Below are positions 28,126 to 37,128 of a stretch of DNA of 64,000 bases, piece by piece. The stretch comes from Endozoicomonas sp965261315. GTDB taxonomy: Bacteria; Pseudomonadota; Gammaproteobacteria; Pseudomonadales; Endozoicomonadaceae. Position numbers and translations under genes: made by a program. The notes below the pieces were generated by a model. It saw only the letters and a program-made list of their open reading frames with translations, made no database searches and was not told the origin of the DNA. The DNA lies in assembly GCA_965261315.1 (NCBI GenBank), contig CBDHDM010000030.1, positions 1-64,000 on the forward strand, in the 5' to 3' direction. Numbering within the stretch: position 1 is the first letter of the stretch; each line of letters opens with the position of its first letter.

Positions 28126-28677
28126 TTAAAACTCCGGATCCCAATCTACCCGGATAAATCCTTTCTCAGGATTTACGTCTAACACCACCGATCCGGTAAG
28201 CCAGGGCACGAGCCGTTCACGGCGGTCAATGCTGCCTTTTGAGGGGCGGATGACCAGAACGTCATTGGCACCGGTTTCCATCAGGTGGCTGACTTTGCCC
28301 AGCAGAATGTTATCTCCCTCAGCGTTGCGGGAGAAGACATCCAGCGATTCCAGTTGATGCCAGTATATCTCGTCATCTTCCGGTTCGGGCATTTCATCGG
28401 CGTTGATGGTGATCTCGCTTCGGCAGTAGCTGCGGGCCAGTTCACGATCATCACAACCGACGATATGGGCAACCAGACCTTTGCCATGCTGGCGGGCCTG
28501 ATCGATTTCAACGGTCATCAACTGACCGTCGCGGTCAAGAATCCAGCGTGGGTAGTTGAGGATGTTTTCCATCGGGCTGGTATTGGAATGAATCTTCAGC
28601 CAGCCTTTAACTCCGTAAACGGAGGCGATATGGCCTAACGCGATGCGCTTCACAGCGCCCTCTACTGCCTTTGTCAC
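28126..28677 (-). CDS. rimM: ribosome maturation factor RimM
   Basis: A 16S rRNA processing factor for the 30S head that works with S19. The 183 residues show the N-terminal RimM domain (RIALGHIASVYGVKGWLKIHS) and the C-terminal PRC-barrel with EIYWHQLESLDVF, ETGANDVLVIRP, RERLVPW and IRVDWDPEF. It is the second gene of the operon, 13 bases after rpsP and directly abutting trmD, consistent with translational coupling. Confidence 0.95.
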   Translation of the reverse strand: MTKAVEGAVKRIALGHIASVYGVKGWLKIHSNTSPMENILNYPRWILDRDGQLMTVEIDQARQHGKGLVAHIVGCDDRELARSYCRSEITINADEMPEPEDDEIYWHQLESLDVFSRNAEGDNILLGKVSHLMETGANDVLVIRPSKGSIDRRERLVPWLTGSVVLDVNPEKGFIRVDWDPEF

Positions 28678-28690
28678 TGGGTTATTAACC

Positions 28691-28939
28691 TCACGCAGCC
28701 TTGTTAGCTTCTTTCAGAAGCTGGGCAACGCGGTCAGATGCAGTAGCACCCTGGCCCAGCCAGAATTCTACACGCTCGTTATCAACACGCAGGCGTTCTT
28801 CCTGACCACGAGCAGTAGGGTTAAAGAAACCTACGCGCTCGATGAAACGACCGCCGTTAGCATTACGGCTGTCAGCTACGGTCAGATGGTAAAATGGACG
28901 CTTTTTGGAGCCGCCACGAGCAAGACGAATGGTTACCAT
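28691..28939 (-). CDS. rpsP: 30S ribosomal protein S16
   Basis: An 82-residue S16 with the full family pattern: MVTIRLARGGSKKRPFYHLTVADSRN, FIERVGFFNPTARG, and RVEFWLGQGATASDRVAQLLKEA. It is the first gene of the rpsP-rimM-trmD-rplS operon. The 280 bases upstream hold its promoter region. In most relatives ffh lies just beyond; here a 2-kb USP-like gene intervenes on the same strand. Confidence 0.97.
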   Translation of the reverse strand: MVTIRLARGGSKKRPFYHLTVADSRNANGGRFIERVGFFNPTARGQEERLRVDNERVEFWLGQGATASDRVAQLLKEANKAA

Positions 28940-29219
28940 GGAATAGGGTTTCCTATATATAGTTGTTCCGGCAACTGATTTTCTGTGTTCGTTCTACCGT
29001 CCGCATAAAGCCTCAGGAGAAAACCCAGAAGATTTCAGACAGAGCGGGTTTGGGAAAGTCCCCTTTCCACCATCTGTCGGCCAATCCATGATTGGATTTA
29101 CACCAATCATAAAGGGCGCACATTGTAAGGAAATCCTGAGGGAGAGGCAATACGCCAAAATTAAGTATATTCCCTCGGATAGGATTTTTGGGACAGTTCT
29201 ACTTTAATTTTGAAAATGC

Positions 29220-31196
29220 TCAGGCGTCGATTCGTTGCCCGGTCTTGTGAGTTACATTGCTCGCACCTTGAGAATGTTCAGTGCCAGAATAACCGCATGC
29301 AGCATCCTGGACTTGGGATGCGTCTTTTTTATTCAGGATGATGAGTGCTGCGCTGTTTCTCAAATTTGCAAGTCGACGCATGGTTTCTACATAACTGGCG
29401 TGCACTCCCTCGCTGGCTTCATTGGCGGCTTGCAACGCGTTTTCCGATTCCGGGAACGGTGCGGTTACAATGATAGGTACTGTGTTATCATCCTCCACAT
29501 CCCCCATGGAGTCGGCATAGTGGATCAATCCTTTCTCCAGCATCCAGGCCACATAGTGACTCAATTCAATACTTATAACGGCACTGACTTCGTAGGAGAT
29601 TTTTTCGCCGGGGATAGCTGTGGGAATATCTGCGCCTGTCGTCCAATCTATGTTGGCTCTGACTTTAATGCCAAAGTTTGGGATTGTAAGAATGAGTGCT
29701 TCAGGATGATGAACATTATCAGGCAATAGCTGTTGTTTGGCGGTTTTTTCATCCATGGCATGACTTTCTTTCATTTGATCGATCCAAATATCGATAAGAT
29801 CTTGGATGTTTCTTGCCTTTTTGTATACAGTGATTTCTAATTCGCCTTTATCAGGGCTATCTGCGTTGTGGCCGGTTATTTTCTGGATGCATGTCATTTC
29901 TTCTTTGTGTATGTTGGCGAATTTACACGTCTTTTTTCGAATAAATGATTTTCCGGTAGTGCAGTGTTTTTCTAATTCCAGTTCAGTTGTTTTTTTATTG
30001 GTTTGGTCAGGATTTAAAAAAGTATAAGTTTGACGAAGGGGATCGCTTGATTTTTTATCTATGTGTTCAGTCAATAATATTGTCCTTTTTGTTTTTTCAG
30101 TGTCTGTATAATATGCTCGTACTCTATTATTGATTTCATTTATGGATGGGTGTTCTATTATTAATTCTCCGCCAGGAATCAGGTTTTCCGGAATGTTAAC
30201 GCCTTCAATCTTATCAGGTCTGTCGGACGATTCCTTTCTGTTATGGTGAAGCTGTTCGTTACATGTGAGATGGATCAATGATATCTTGTGCTTGAGTGAT
30301 TCTATCGGGTTTGAATGGTTGGGTGAGATTTCTGTCGACTCTTTTTTTGTACACTGTTTATCATAGATGAGTTCCAGGATTGATTGGATAAGATCCACTG
30401 GATCCAATTCGCTGCCAATGGATCCTCCTTCCCCTTTAACGTAACCTCTGAGAATATTCAATTTGTCATCAGCAATGTATGGGTTAGATTTCATGTTGAA
30501 GTTGAAGTTTTTTAATGTTTTTAGTAATTCACTTAACGAGGCTATATTATCTTTTTCACTGTTATCTGTTTGCTCGGTAATTTCATCCTCAATCCTTTTA
30601 ATGATTATATTTAGTAATTTACTGTGCGAAAACGCCATTAATGTAGAGGCAATTGCGCAATTGTTATTCTTGGCCTGGATACCACAGTATGTATTTAAAC
30701 TGACTTTTCCGTGCGTGTGAATTGTAGTGGGTGCCGGTTGAATTGGTGTATCTATAAAGACATTGCTGGTTGGTTCTTTAATCTGCTCACGTTGTTGATG
30801 TTCATCTTTATGTGTGTTTATTGTATTCATTAAAAAACGCAGCGAGTCTAAGTTAAGTGAATTTATTAATGTGTCTGGGGCTGCACTATTTGTCTCTGTT
30901 TGTTGAAGGGCATTACGTTGCAGTGCTGTGGTATCGTATTCACCAATAACTTTGCTCGAGCTGGTGCTAGCTGTAGCACTCATCTGATAATTAAGAGTTT
31001 CACTTCCTGTATTTACAGGGCTGATACTGCGATTGAGGTTTTGATAAGGATGATCATCATTTCTCAGATGTTCTGTTGGGTCAGAACGTGTGTGAGTAAT
31101 TTCGCGGTCAATTTGATGACCTGGGTCGTTCGGCCAGCTTAAACGATAATTTTTAACATCCACTTCGACTTGTCCTTTCCTTGAGTTATTATACAA
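29220..31196 (-). CDS. USP-like deubiquitinase candidate (peptidase C19-like)
   Basis: A 658-residue protein. The N-terminal 160 residues are polar and disordered-looking. The remainder shows ubiquitin-specific-protease landmarks: a Cys box at 171-189 (CGIQAKNNNCAIASTLMAF, nucleophile candidate Cys180), a substrate-strand block LEITVYKKARNIQDLIDI (453-470), ALILTIPNF (500-508) in place of the usual LxxHLxRF, and a His box with YEVSAVIS (535-542), SHYVAWM (546-552) and HYADS (559-563), giving His547 and Asp562. No signal peptide is seen. TTG 31196 opens the frame, but GTG 31163 has the better ribosome site (AAGGAAAGGA). It interrupts ffh-rpsP synteny. Deubiquitinase activity is inferred. Confidence 0.65.
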   Translation of the reverse strand: MYNNSRKGQVEVDVKNYRLSWPNDPGHQIDREITHTRSDPTEHLRNDDHPYQNLNRSISPVNTGSETLNYQMSATASTSSSKVIGEYDTTALQRNALQQTETNSAAPDTLINSLNLDSLRFLMNTINTHKDEHQQREQIKEPTSNVFIDTPIQPAPTTIHTHGKVSLNTYCGIQAKNNNCAIASTLMAFSHSKLLNIIIKRIEDEITEQTDNSEKDNIASLSELLKTLKNFNFNMKSNPYIADDKLNILRGYVKGEGGSIGSELDPVDLIQSILELIYDKQCTKKESTEISPNHSNPIESLKHKISLIHLTCNEQLHHNRKESSDRPDKIEGVNIPENLIPGGELIIEHPSINEINNRVRAYYTDTEKTKRTILLTEHIDKKSSDPLRQTYTFLNPDQTNKKTTELELEKHCTTGKSFIRKKTCKFANIHKEEMTCIQKITGHNADSPDKGELEITVYKKARNIQDLIDIWIDQMKESHAMDEKTAKQQLLPDNVHHPEALILTIPNFGIKVRANIDWTTGADIPTAIPGEKISYEVSAVISIELSHYVAWMLEKGLIHYADSMGDVEDDNTVPIIVTAPFPESENALQAANEASEGVHASYVETMRRLANLRNSAALIILNKKDASQVQDAACGYSGTEHSQGASNVTHKTGQRIDA

Positions 31197-31202
31197 TTTC
31201 TA

Positions 31203-31347
31203 CCTTCTAACTATGGGCTGCATCGCCATTTCAGCCATTTTGAACGGCTGGTCTGCGTTAAAGCTCCTCGCCATAGCTAAGGCTATGGCTCGTCGCTTCG
31301 CCTTGTTCAGCAGCCCAAAATGGCCTGCTTGCTATACAGTTAGAAAG
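31203..31347. repeat. MITE-like palindromic intergenic element
   Basis: The ends are inverted (TTCTAACTAT at the left, ACAGTTAGAA at the right). Inside them AGCCATTTT...GGCTG pairs with CAGC...AAAATGGCC, and the centre holds CCATAGC TAAG GCTATGG. The whole 145-base unit could fold into one long cruciform or RNA hairpin. It abuts the start of the USP-like gene. A half copy of its end lies at 35389-35427. Confidence 0.6.
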
Positions 31348-31452
31348 CGGTATTGGTATTATCTTAGTCCTATGGACATTGTGAAAACGATGTAGTTCAA
31401 AATTTCTTATTCTCTGGTTTGCTTATGCGCTTGCTTTCGGTCTCCAGTTAAG

Positions 31453-31484
31453 CAAAAGCCCCATAGTACGATAGTGCATGGGGC
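31453..31484 (-). terminator. ffh: Rho-independent terminator of ffh
   Basis: On the minus strand GCCCCAT...ATGGGGC forms a seven-base-pair stem with further pairing inside, followed by TTTTGCTT. It lies about 50 bases beyond the ffh stop. Confidence 0.75.
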
Positions 31485-31531
31485 GCAGTGGTCATCTCTG
31501 GTAAATCTCAGAAAGGATCCTGGAAAGGAGG

Positions 31532-32938
31532 TTAGAAAGGAAACTTCTTACCGCCACCGGGAGGCATCATCCCGCCCATTCCACCAGGAAGCTGACCTTT
31601 CATGGCGGACATTCCGCGCATCAGTTTATTCATGCCTCCTTTCTTGGTGACCTTTTTCATCATCTTGCTCATCTGCTTGTGTTGTTTGATGAGGCGATTG
31701 ATGTCCTGAATCTGGGTTCCGGATCCTGAAGCCACGCGTTTTTTACGAGAGCCGTTCATGATGTCAGGGTTAGTCCGTTCACCCGGCGTCATGGAGTTAA
31801 TGATTGCCTCCATTTGAACAAACATCTTGTTGTCCATCTGACCCTGAAGCTGTGGAGCCATGCCGCCCATGCCAGGCAGTTTGTCCATCATGCCACTGAG
31901 TCCACCCATCTTTTTCATTTGCTGCAGCTGATCGCGGAAGTCTTCCAGATCGAATCCCTTGCCCTTTTTCAGTTTGCTGGCCAGTTTGTCGGCCTTACTG
32001 CGGTCAAGTTTACGCTCGGCTTCTTCGATCAGGGACAGGATGTCCCCCATGCCAAGGATTCGAGAGGCGATACGGTCTGGATGGAAGGGTTCCAGTGCGT
32101 CCGTCTTTTCACCCATACCGATAAACTTGATAGGCTTTCCGGTAATCTGACGAACAGAAAGGGCTGCACCGCCGCGTGCATCACCATCGGCCTTGGTGAG
32201 GATGACACCGGTAAGAGGCAGGGCGTCACCAAAGGCTTTAGCCGTATTAGCCGCATCCTGGCCGGTCATGGCGTCAACCACAAACAGCGTTTCTATCGGG
32301 TTGATTGCGCTATGAAGCTGTTGGATTTCGGCCATCATATCGTTGTCGATGTGAAGGCGGCCGGCAGTGTCAACAATCAGGACGTCTGCGTGCTTGATTC
32401 TGGCTTCATGAATAGCGCCGTTAACGATATCCACGGGCTTCTGGTCAGCAGAAGACGGGAAGAATCTGAGCCCGGTTTCCTGGGCCAGCATTTCCAGCTG
32501 TTTGATGGCTGCCGGACGGTAAACGTCGGCACTGACCACCATGACTGATTTTTTCTGGCGTTCTTTCAGCCATTTACCCAGCTTGGCCACCGAGGTGGTT
32601 TTACCCGCACCCTGCAGACCCGCCATCAGAATTACGGCCGGAGGCTGGGTGGCAAGGTTTAGTTCGTCATTGGACGAACCCATCACCTCAACCAGCTCAT
32701 TCTGGACAATTTTGACAAATGCCTGCCCCGGGCTGAGGCTGGACTGGACTTCCTGCCCGATGGCACGTTCCCTGATCCGGTTGATGAACTCTCGAACCAC
32801 CGGCAGGGCAACGTCTGCTTCCAGCAGAGCCATGCGTACTTCGCGCAAGGTGTCCTTGATGTTGTCTTCGGTCAGTTTTGCCTTCCCGGTGACCGTTTTA
32901 AGCGTACGGGAAAGGCGCTCGGTTAAATTTTCGAACAT
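31532..32938 (-). CDS. ffh: signal recognition particle protein Ffh
   Basis: SRP54 homologue that binds 4.5S RNA and delivers nascent inner-membrane proteins to FtsY. The 468 residues show the N domain, the G domain with P-loop GLQGAGKTTSVAKLG, DTAGRLHIDN and TKADGDARGGAALS, and a methionine-rich M domain with the RNA-binding block RKKRVASGSGTQIQDINRLIKQ. It ends in a glycine- and methionine-rich tail. The divergent ypjD neighbour is conserved in gammaproteobacteria. Confidence 0.97.
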   Translation of the reverse strand: MFENLTERLSRTLKTVTGKAKLTEDNIKDTLREVRMALLEADVALPVVREFINRIRERAIGQEVQSSLSPGQAFVKIVQNELVEVMGSSNDELNLATQPPAVILMAGLQGAGKTTSVAKLGKWLKERQKKSVMVVSADVYRPAAIKQLEMLAQETGLRFFPSSADQKPVDIVNGAIHEARIKHADVLIVDTAGRLHIDNDMMAEIQQLHSAINPIETLFVVDAMTGQDAANTAKAFGDALPLTGVILTKADGDARGGAALSVRQITGKPIKFIGMGEKTDALEPFHPDRIASRILGMGDILSLIEEAERKLDRSKADKLASKLKKGKGFDLEDFRDQLQQMKKMGGLSGMMDKLPGMGGMAPQLQGQMDNKMFVQMEAIINSMTPGERTNPDIMNGSRKKRVASGSGTQIQDINRLIKQHKQMSKMMKKVTKKGGMNKLMRGMSAMKGQLPGGMGGMMPPGGGKKFPF

Positions 32939-33167
32939 TCTGGGAATTACCCTGATCTAAGATGTTTATGCTCTGATGAAGGCCATTATATAGGAATCGT
33001 GACTAAAGCGGCATCCATTTCAACGGACAGGATTAATTAAAGGTTGTTTGTCTAGTGCTGTTTAATATGACAAACTGCCGATGCTGCTTTATCGTTGAAG
33101 CCTATGGACAAACAGGGCTTCCAGCTTTTTTATTTTCTGGCTGTTTTGAGGACAATAGGCTTCGCTA

Positions 33168-33968
33168 ATGGGTGTCATGTTGGTCAGTATGGGTGCGCTT
33201 GGTTGCTATCTGGCAGGCACGGTAGGTCAAGGGTTGCGAAACAGTGGGCGTGAAGTGTCCAAATCATTGATTTTGTTGATCACAGCCTTAGGCCTCGTTT
33301 TTCACGTTGTTGCTCTTTATATCTCTATCCATACTGACCACGGTATCAATCTCGGTGTGTTTACCATGGGCTCGCTCACCGCGATGATGGTGACGATGAT
33401 GGTTCTGTTGAGCAGTTTGAAAAAACCGTCAGAAAGTCTTCTGGTGATGATTCTCCCGGTTAGTATGCTTGCTATTGTGCTCGCTTTACTCGCGCCGGTT
33501 GAGCATATTGTCTGGAATCCAGCTTCTTCAATGGTGACCCATGTTCTTCTTTCAGTAATGGCCTACGGCATTCTGATGGTTGCTGCATTTCAGGCGATTC
33601 TTCTCTCTTACCAGGAACATCAGCTTCGCACTCACCGGCATACGATTAAAACACTGCCGCCTCTGCAAAGCATGGAGCGCCTGTTATTCGAGTTTCTCTG
33701 GCTGGGTGTTATTTTGCTGACGCTCTCTCTGGTCAGTGGCTTTCTTTTTCTGGAAGATATGTTTGCCCAGAAGCTGGTCCATAAAACCGTACTCTCCATT
33801 ACTGCGTGGTGTTTGTTTGCGGCACTGCTGATCGGTCACTGGCGATTTGGCTGGCGAGGGCAGACGGCCGTTCGCTGGACTCTGGCAGGGTTTTTGTTTC
33901 TTATTCTGGCTTACTTTGGTTCCAGGCTGGTGCTTGACTGCGTGATTTCTGGCCAATCCTGTTTCTAG
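33168..33968 (+). CDS. ypjD: YpjD/CcsA-like inner membrane protein
   Basis: A 266-residue polytopic protein with about eight hydrophobic helices and the cytochrome c assembly (CcsA/HemX) family pattern: HVVALYIS near residue 46, HVLLSVMAYGILMVAAFQA (about 125-143), and a third His in KLVHKTVLSITAW. It is divergent from ffh, the usual arrangement. The molecular role of YpjD is not firmly known. No WWD haem motif like that of CcsA is obvious. Confidence 0.85.
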   Translation: MGVMLVSMGALGCYLAGTVGQGLRNSGREVSKSLILLITALGLVFHVVALYISIHTDHGINLGVFTMGSLTAMMVTMMVLLSSLKKPSESLLVMILPVSMLAIVLALLAPVEHIVWNPASSMVTHVLLSVMAYGILMVAAFQAILLSYQEHQLRTHRHTIKTLPPLQSMERLLFEFLWLGVILLTLSLVSGFLFLEDMFAQKLVHKTVLSITAWCLFAALLIGHWRFGWRGQTAVRWTLAGFLFLILAYFGSRLVLDCVISGQSCF

Positions 33969-34076
33969 TTCGGTATTCTAAATGATCAGATCAGGGTTGG
34001 GGCTTTGCTGATAAGTGAGTAAAATAATCAGGGTCTGACTTTACCGGCACTTTTTTTAACAAAAGGCGATAACTTT

Positions 34077-35345
34077 TTGAGTGAAGCTCCGCTTAGCGTA
34101 CTGATTGGCGCGTTAGTTTTCCTTCTGCTGCTCTCTGCATTTTTCTCCAGTTCTGAAACCGGGATGATGGCGATCAATCGATACCGTCTCCGGCACCTGG
34201 CTCGCAAAGGTAATCGGGCGGCCAAAAGAACCAGCGGTTTGCTGGACCGGCCTGACCGGTTGATTGGGGTTATTCTGATCGGCAATAACTTTGTGAATAT
34301 TCTTGCCTCGGCATTGGCGACCATTATTGCCGTCCGGTTATGGGGGGACAGCGGTATTGCCATTGCCACCTTGGGCCTGACCTTTATTGTGTTGATATTT
34401 GGTGAGGTGACCCCGAAAACGGTAGCCGCTATGTATCCCGAAAAGGTGGCGTTTCCTGCATCAATGGTATTGGTTCCACTTCTGAAAATTCTTTATCCGG
34501 TCGTTTTGCTGGTTAACTGGATCTGCTCACTGTTGATGAAGCCATTCGGTATACGACCCGGGCAGGAAGGTGAAGATCAGCTGACCAGTGAAGAGTTGCG
34601 GACGCTGGTGAATGAGTCCGGGCTGCGTCTGCCAAAAAAACGCCGTGGCATGCTGCTGGGCATTCTTGATCTGGAGAAGGTGCACGTCGATGACATTATG
34701 GTGCCGAGAAACGAGGTCTACGGTATCGATATTGAGGATGACATTAAAGAGATCATTCATCAATTAAGAGATTGTCAGCATACCCGGATGCCGGTTTATC
34801 GTGGCGATATTAATAATATTGTCGGCATGCTTCATATGCGGAAGATTGCCCGCCTTCTGACTCTTGAAGAGGTCAACAAGGCAACACTGTTACAGGAGAC
34901 TGCTGAGCCTTATTACATCCCTGAATCCACTCCGCTTCATACCCAATTGTTTAATTTTCAGAAGGCTAAGGAGAGAACGGCGCTGGTGGTGGACGAGTAT
35001 GGTGACATTATGGGGCTGGTGACGCTGGAAGATATTCTTGAAGAGATTGTTGGCGATTTTACGACCGATGTTTCTGACAGTAGTCAGGATATTACTCCCC
35101 AGGGTGATGGCAGTTATATCATTGATGGCTCTGCTTCCATCCGGGATGTTAATCGTGCGTTAGGATGGGATTTGCCAACAGAGGATGCACGGACGATTAA
35201 TGGCCTGATTACTGAGGAGATGGAGGTGATTCCTGATGCCAGTGTATGCTGGAAGGTAAAAGGGTATCGCTTTGAGATTCTTCAGGTTAAGGATAACCGG
35301 ATTAAGTCTGTTCGCATGTTTACAGCAGAAAAACAATTAACCTGA
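34077..35345 (+). CDS. corB: CNNM/CorB-family membrane protein with CBS pair
   Basis: A 422-residue HlyC/CorC family protein linked to Mg2+ and Co2+ handling. It has an N-terminal CNNM/DUF21 domain with about four membrane helices (SAFFSSSETGMMAINRYRLRHLA, LIGNNFVNILASALAT, FGEVTPKTVAA), two CBS domains (DIMVPRNEVYGID; TALVVDEYGDIMGLVTLEDILEEIVGD) and a C-terminal CorC_HlyC domain (DGSASIRDVNRALGWDLP). Start TTG follows AAAGG. It lies downstream of ypjD on the same strand, as in many relatives (ypjD-yfjD). Confidence 0.92.
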   Translation: MSEAPLSVLIGALVFLLLLSAFFSSSETGMMAINRYRLRHLARKGNRAAKRTSGLLDRPDRLIGVILIGNNFVNILASALATIIAVRLWGDSGIAIATLGLTFIVLIFGEVTPKTVAAMYPEKVAFPASMVLVPLLKILYPVVLLVNWICSLLMKPFGIRPGQEGEDQLTSEELRTLVNESGLRLPKKRRGMLLGILDLEKVHVDDIMVPRNEVYGIDIEDDIKEIIHQLRDCQHTRMPVYRGDINNIVGMLHMRKIARLLTLEEVNKATLLQETAEPYYIPESTPLHTQLFNFQKAKERTALVVDEYGDIMGLVTLEDILEEIVGDFTTDVSDSSQDITPQGDGSYIIDGSASIRDVNRALGWDLPTEDARTINGLITEEMEVIPDASVCWKVKGYRFEILQVKDNRIKSVRMFTAEKQLT

Positions 35346-35388
35346 GTGGTCGGACAAATAAAGTCGGAAAACAGGATTTCATTTGGCT

Positions 35389-35427
35389 GCGCAGTCCATA
35401 GTTAGAAGGTGGAAATGGTATTGCTTA
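35389..35427. repeat. half copy of the palindromic intergenic element
   Basis: CTGCGCAGTCCATAGTTAGAAGG and the bases to TGGTATTG match, on the opposite strand, the end of the element at 31190-31215 (CCTTCTAACTATGGGCTGC). It lies between the convergent corB and Nudix genes. Confidence 0.5.
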
Positions 35428-36030
35428 TGCCTGTCGCTTCAGGTATCGGCTGCTGAACTGAGGGGCATCCAGTGGGATTTTTGCATCCAGAGTTGTATTG
35501 AGGAACTCAACCAGCATCACAGCGGTCAGACCCCAGATTAAATATTCGCCATAGTAAAAGGATGGCATTCTGTAGTCCTGATTCCACATTTTCCAATGAT
35601 TAAACGTCAGGTGTTTCTCGTCAAGGAAGTATTGCAGGGGGACTTTGAAGATACGATCCAGCTCGGCAATGTTTGCTCTGAGTGGGGTGTCAGCCTCGAT
35701 AATCCCGACAATAGGCGTGACTTCAAGACCAAAGCGGGAAATCACCGAGCCAGTTTGCCCAATGACTCTGACATTTTCAGGAGGGAGTGCTATTTCTTCA
35801 AAGGATTCCCGCAAAGCAGTGGCAATCAGATCATGATCCGATGGGTCTCTTTTCCCACCGGGAAATGCCACTTCCCCGCTGTGAGTGCTCATATGCGTCG
35901 CTCTGCGGGTGAAAACCAGTTCAGGTTCCCGGGCGTTAGTGATGGGAATCAGAACTGCGGCCTCAGGCAGCTGGGCATTTATTATTCTTGGCTGGTGGTT
36001 GAGCAGCCTGTTTTCAACCTGATCTAACAT
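35425..36030 (-). CDS. nudL: Nudix hydrolase, CoA pyrophosphatase type
   Basis: A 201-residue NudL-like enzyme expected to cleave CoA to 4'-phosphopantetheine and 3',5'-ADP. The N terminus has AAVLIPITNAREPELVFTRR and the family-specific HMSTHSGEVAFPGGKRD, followed by the Nudix box (GGKRDPSDHDLIATALRESFEEIAL) with the REx2EE catalytic residues; the box glycine near its end is Ala. Downstream blocks (QTGSVISRFGLEVTPIVGII, FYYGEYLIWGLTAVML) are also typical of this group. Confidence 0.88.
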   Translation of the reverse strand: MLDQVENRLLNHQPRIINAQLPEAAVLIPITNAREPELVFTRRATHMSTHSGEVAFPGGKRDPSDHDLIATALRESFEEIALPPENVRVIGQTGSVISRFGLEVTPIVGIIEADTPLRANIAELDRIFKVPLQYFLDEKHLTFNHWKMWNQDYRMPSFYYGEYLIWGLTAVMLVEFLNTTLDAKIPLDAPQFSSRYLKRQA

Positions 36031-36185
36031 AACGGTGGCTTCAGCGGCATCCTTGCAAGGGATTTAGATTTATCATAAGTAGCTAAACAGGATTTATCCA
36101 GTGCAAAATGGTTTGTTCGTACTCATGGGTTTGTTACTCTGGAAATGTTTCTCTCAACATTGTCCGCCAAAACAAGGAGTGAAAG

Positions 36186-36749
36186 TTGATGACAGGATTC
36201 TCTGCTCATTACTGCAGTGTCTGCGGTCATGAGACCCAGAAAAAAATTCCCGATGGAGACCAGCGTCTGAGGGATGTGTGTGATTACTGTCAAACGATTC
36301 ACTACCAAAATCCCAGGGTTGTTACCGGATGCCTGCCGGTTTACCAGAATAAAGTGCTGATGTGTAAACGGGCGATTGAGCCCAGAAAAGGTTACTGGAC
36401 ATTGCCCGGTGGTTTTATGGAACTGGGTGAGACAATTGAGGAGGGTGCTGCACGAGAAACCAGGGAAGAAGCCTGTGCCCAGGTCACCATTGAGTCACTG
36501 TATATGCTGTTTAATGTGGTTCATGTTGGGCAGTTGTCGGCTTTCTTTCTGGCGAAACTGGAGAGCCCTGACTTTGCCCCCGGGGAAGAGAGTGAAGATG
36601 TCGCACTGTTTTCCGAGGATGAAATTCCGTGGGATCAGCTGGCATTTTCTACGATTGGCCGTACCCTGCGCCATTACTTTGAAGATCGGCGGGAAGGCTT
36701 GTTTCCCATGCGGTTGGAGTATGTTACTCCTCCGGATCAGAGAGCTTGA
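36186..36749 (+). CDS. Nudix hydrolase with zinc ribbon
   Basis: A 187-residue protein with an N-terminal zinc ribbon (YCSVCGHETQ...DVCDYCQTIHYQNPR, two CxxC pairs) followed by a Nudix domain. Its box is GGFMELGETIEEGAARETREEACAQV, with all catalytic acidic residues. Relatives are often annotated as NADH pyrophosphatase-like or ADP-ribose hydrolases, but the substrate cannot be read here. Its 3' end overlaps the convergent YqfO-like gene by 26 bases. Confidence 0.88.
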   Translation: MMTGFSAHYCSVCGHETQKKIPDGDQRLRDVCDYCQTIHYQNPRVVTGCLPVYQNKVLMCKRAIEPRKGYWTLPGGFMELGETIEEGAARETREEACAQVTIESLYMLFNVVHVGQLSAFFLAKLESPDFAPGEESEDVALFSEDEIPWDQLAFSTIGRTLRHYFEDRREGLFPMRLEYVTPPDQRA

Positions 36750-37122
36750 CTGGGTAAAGGTCAAAGGCAGGTATTTCATAAGGATGAGCTTGGCGGAGCG
36801 CTTGAATTACCTGCTTTAAAAATCGTTTCTCGCAGATCATTTCAACTTTCCAGGTTTCTTCCCTGTGTACTTCTCCTGATCTTCCGGAAAATGGCTTACT
36901 GCCTTCAAGCGGGCGAAACTGCCCTGTTCCCAGGGTTTGCCAGCAACAGCAATCATACTGCCCATAACGTCCTGCACCCGCTATGAACATTGCGTTTTTA
37001 ACAGGTTCCAGAAATGGTGAAGGAACCATTACACAGATTTTATAAATCGCTTCTTCCGGGTGGATACTTTCTGATCCTGAAGAGAGTGATTCTTGTGTTA
37101 TGGGTGTGGATGGTTCCTGCAT
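36724..37122 (-). CDS. YqfO/NIF3-linked stand-alone domain protein
   Basis: A 132-residue protein. After a variable 25-residue N terminus it matches the PII/CutA-like domain that is inserted in NIF3/YqfO proteins and also occurs alone: ICVMVPSPFLEPVKNAMFIAGAGRYGQYDCCCWQTLGTGQFRPLEGSKPFSG, then VEMICEKRFLKQVIQALRQAHPYEIPAFDLYPV. The Gly- and His-containing blocks are those proposed to bind metal. The exact function of the stand-alone form is unknown. Confidence 0.85.
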   Translation of the reverse strand: MQEPSTPITQESLSSGSESIHPEEAIYKICVMVPSPFLEPVKNAMFIAGAGRYGQYDCCCWQTLGTGQFRPLEGSKPFSGRSGEVHREETWKVEMICEKRFLKQVIQALRQAHPYEIPAFDLYPVKLSDPEE

Positions 37123-37128
37123 ATCTAT

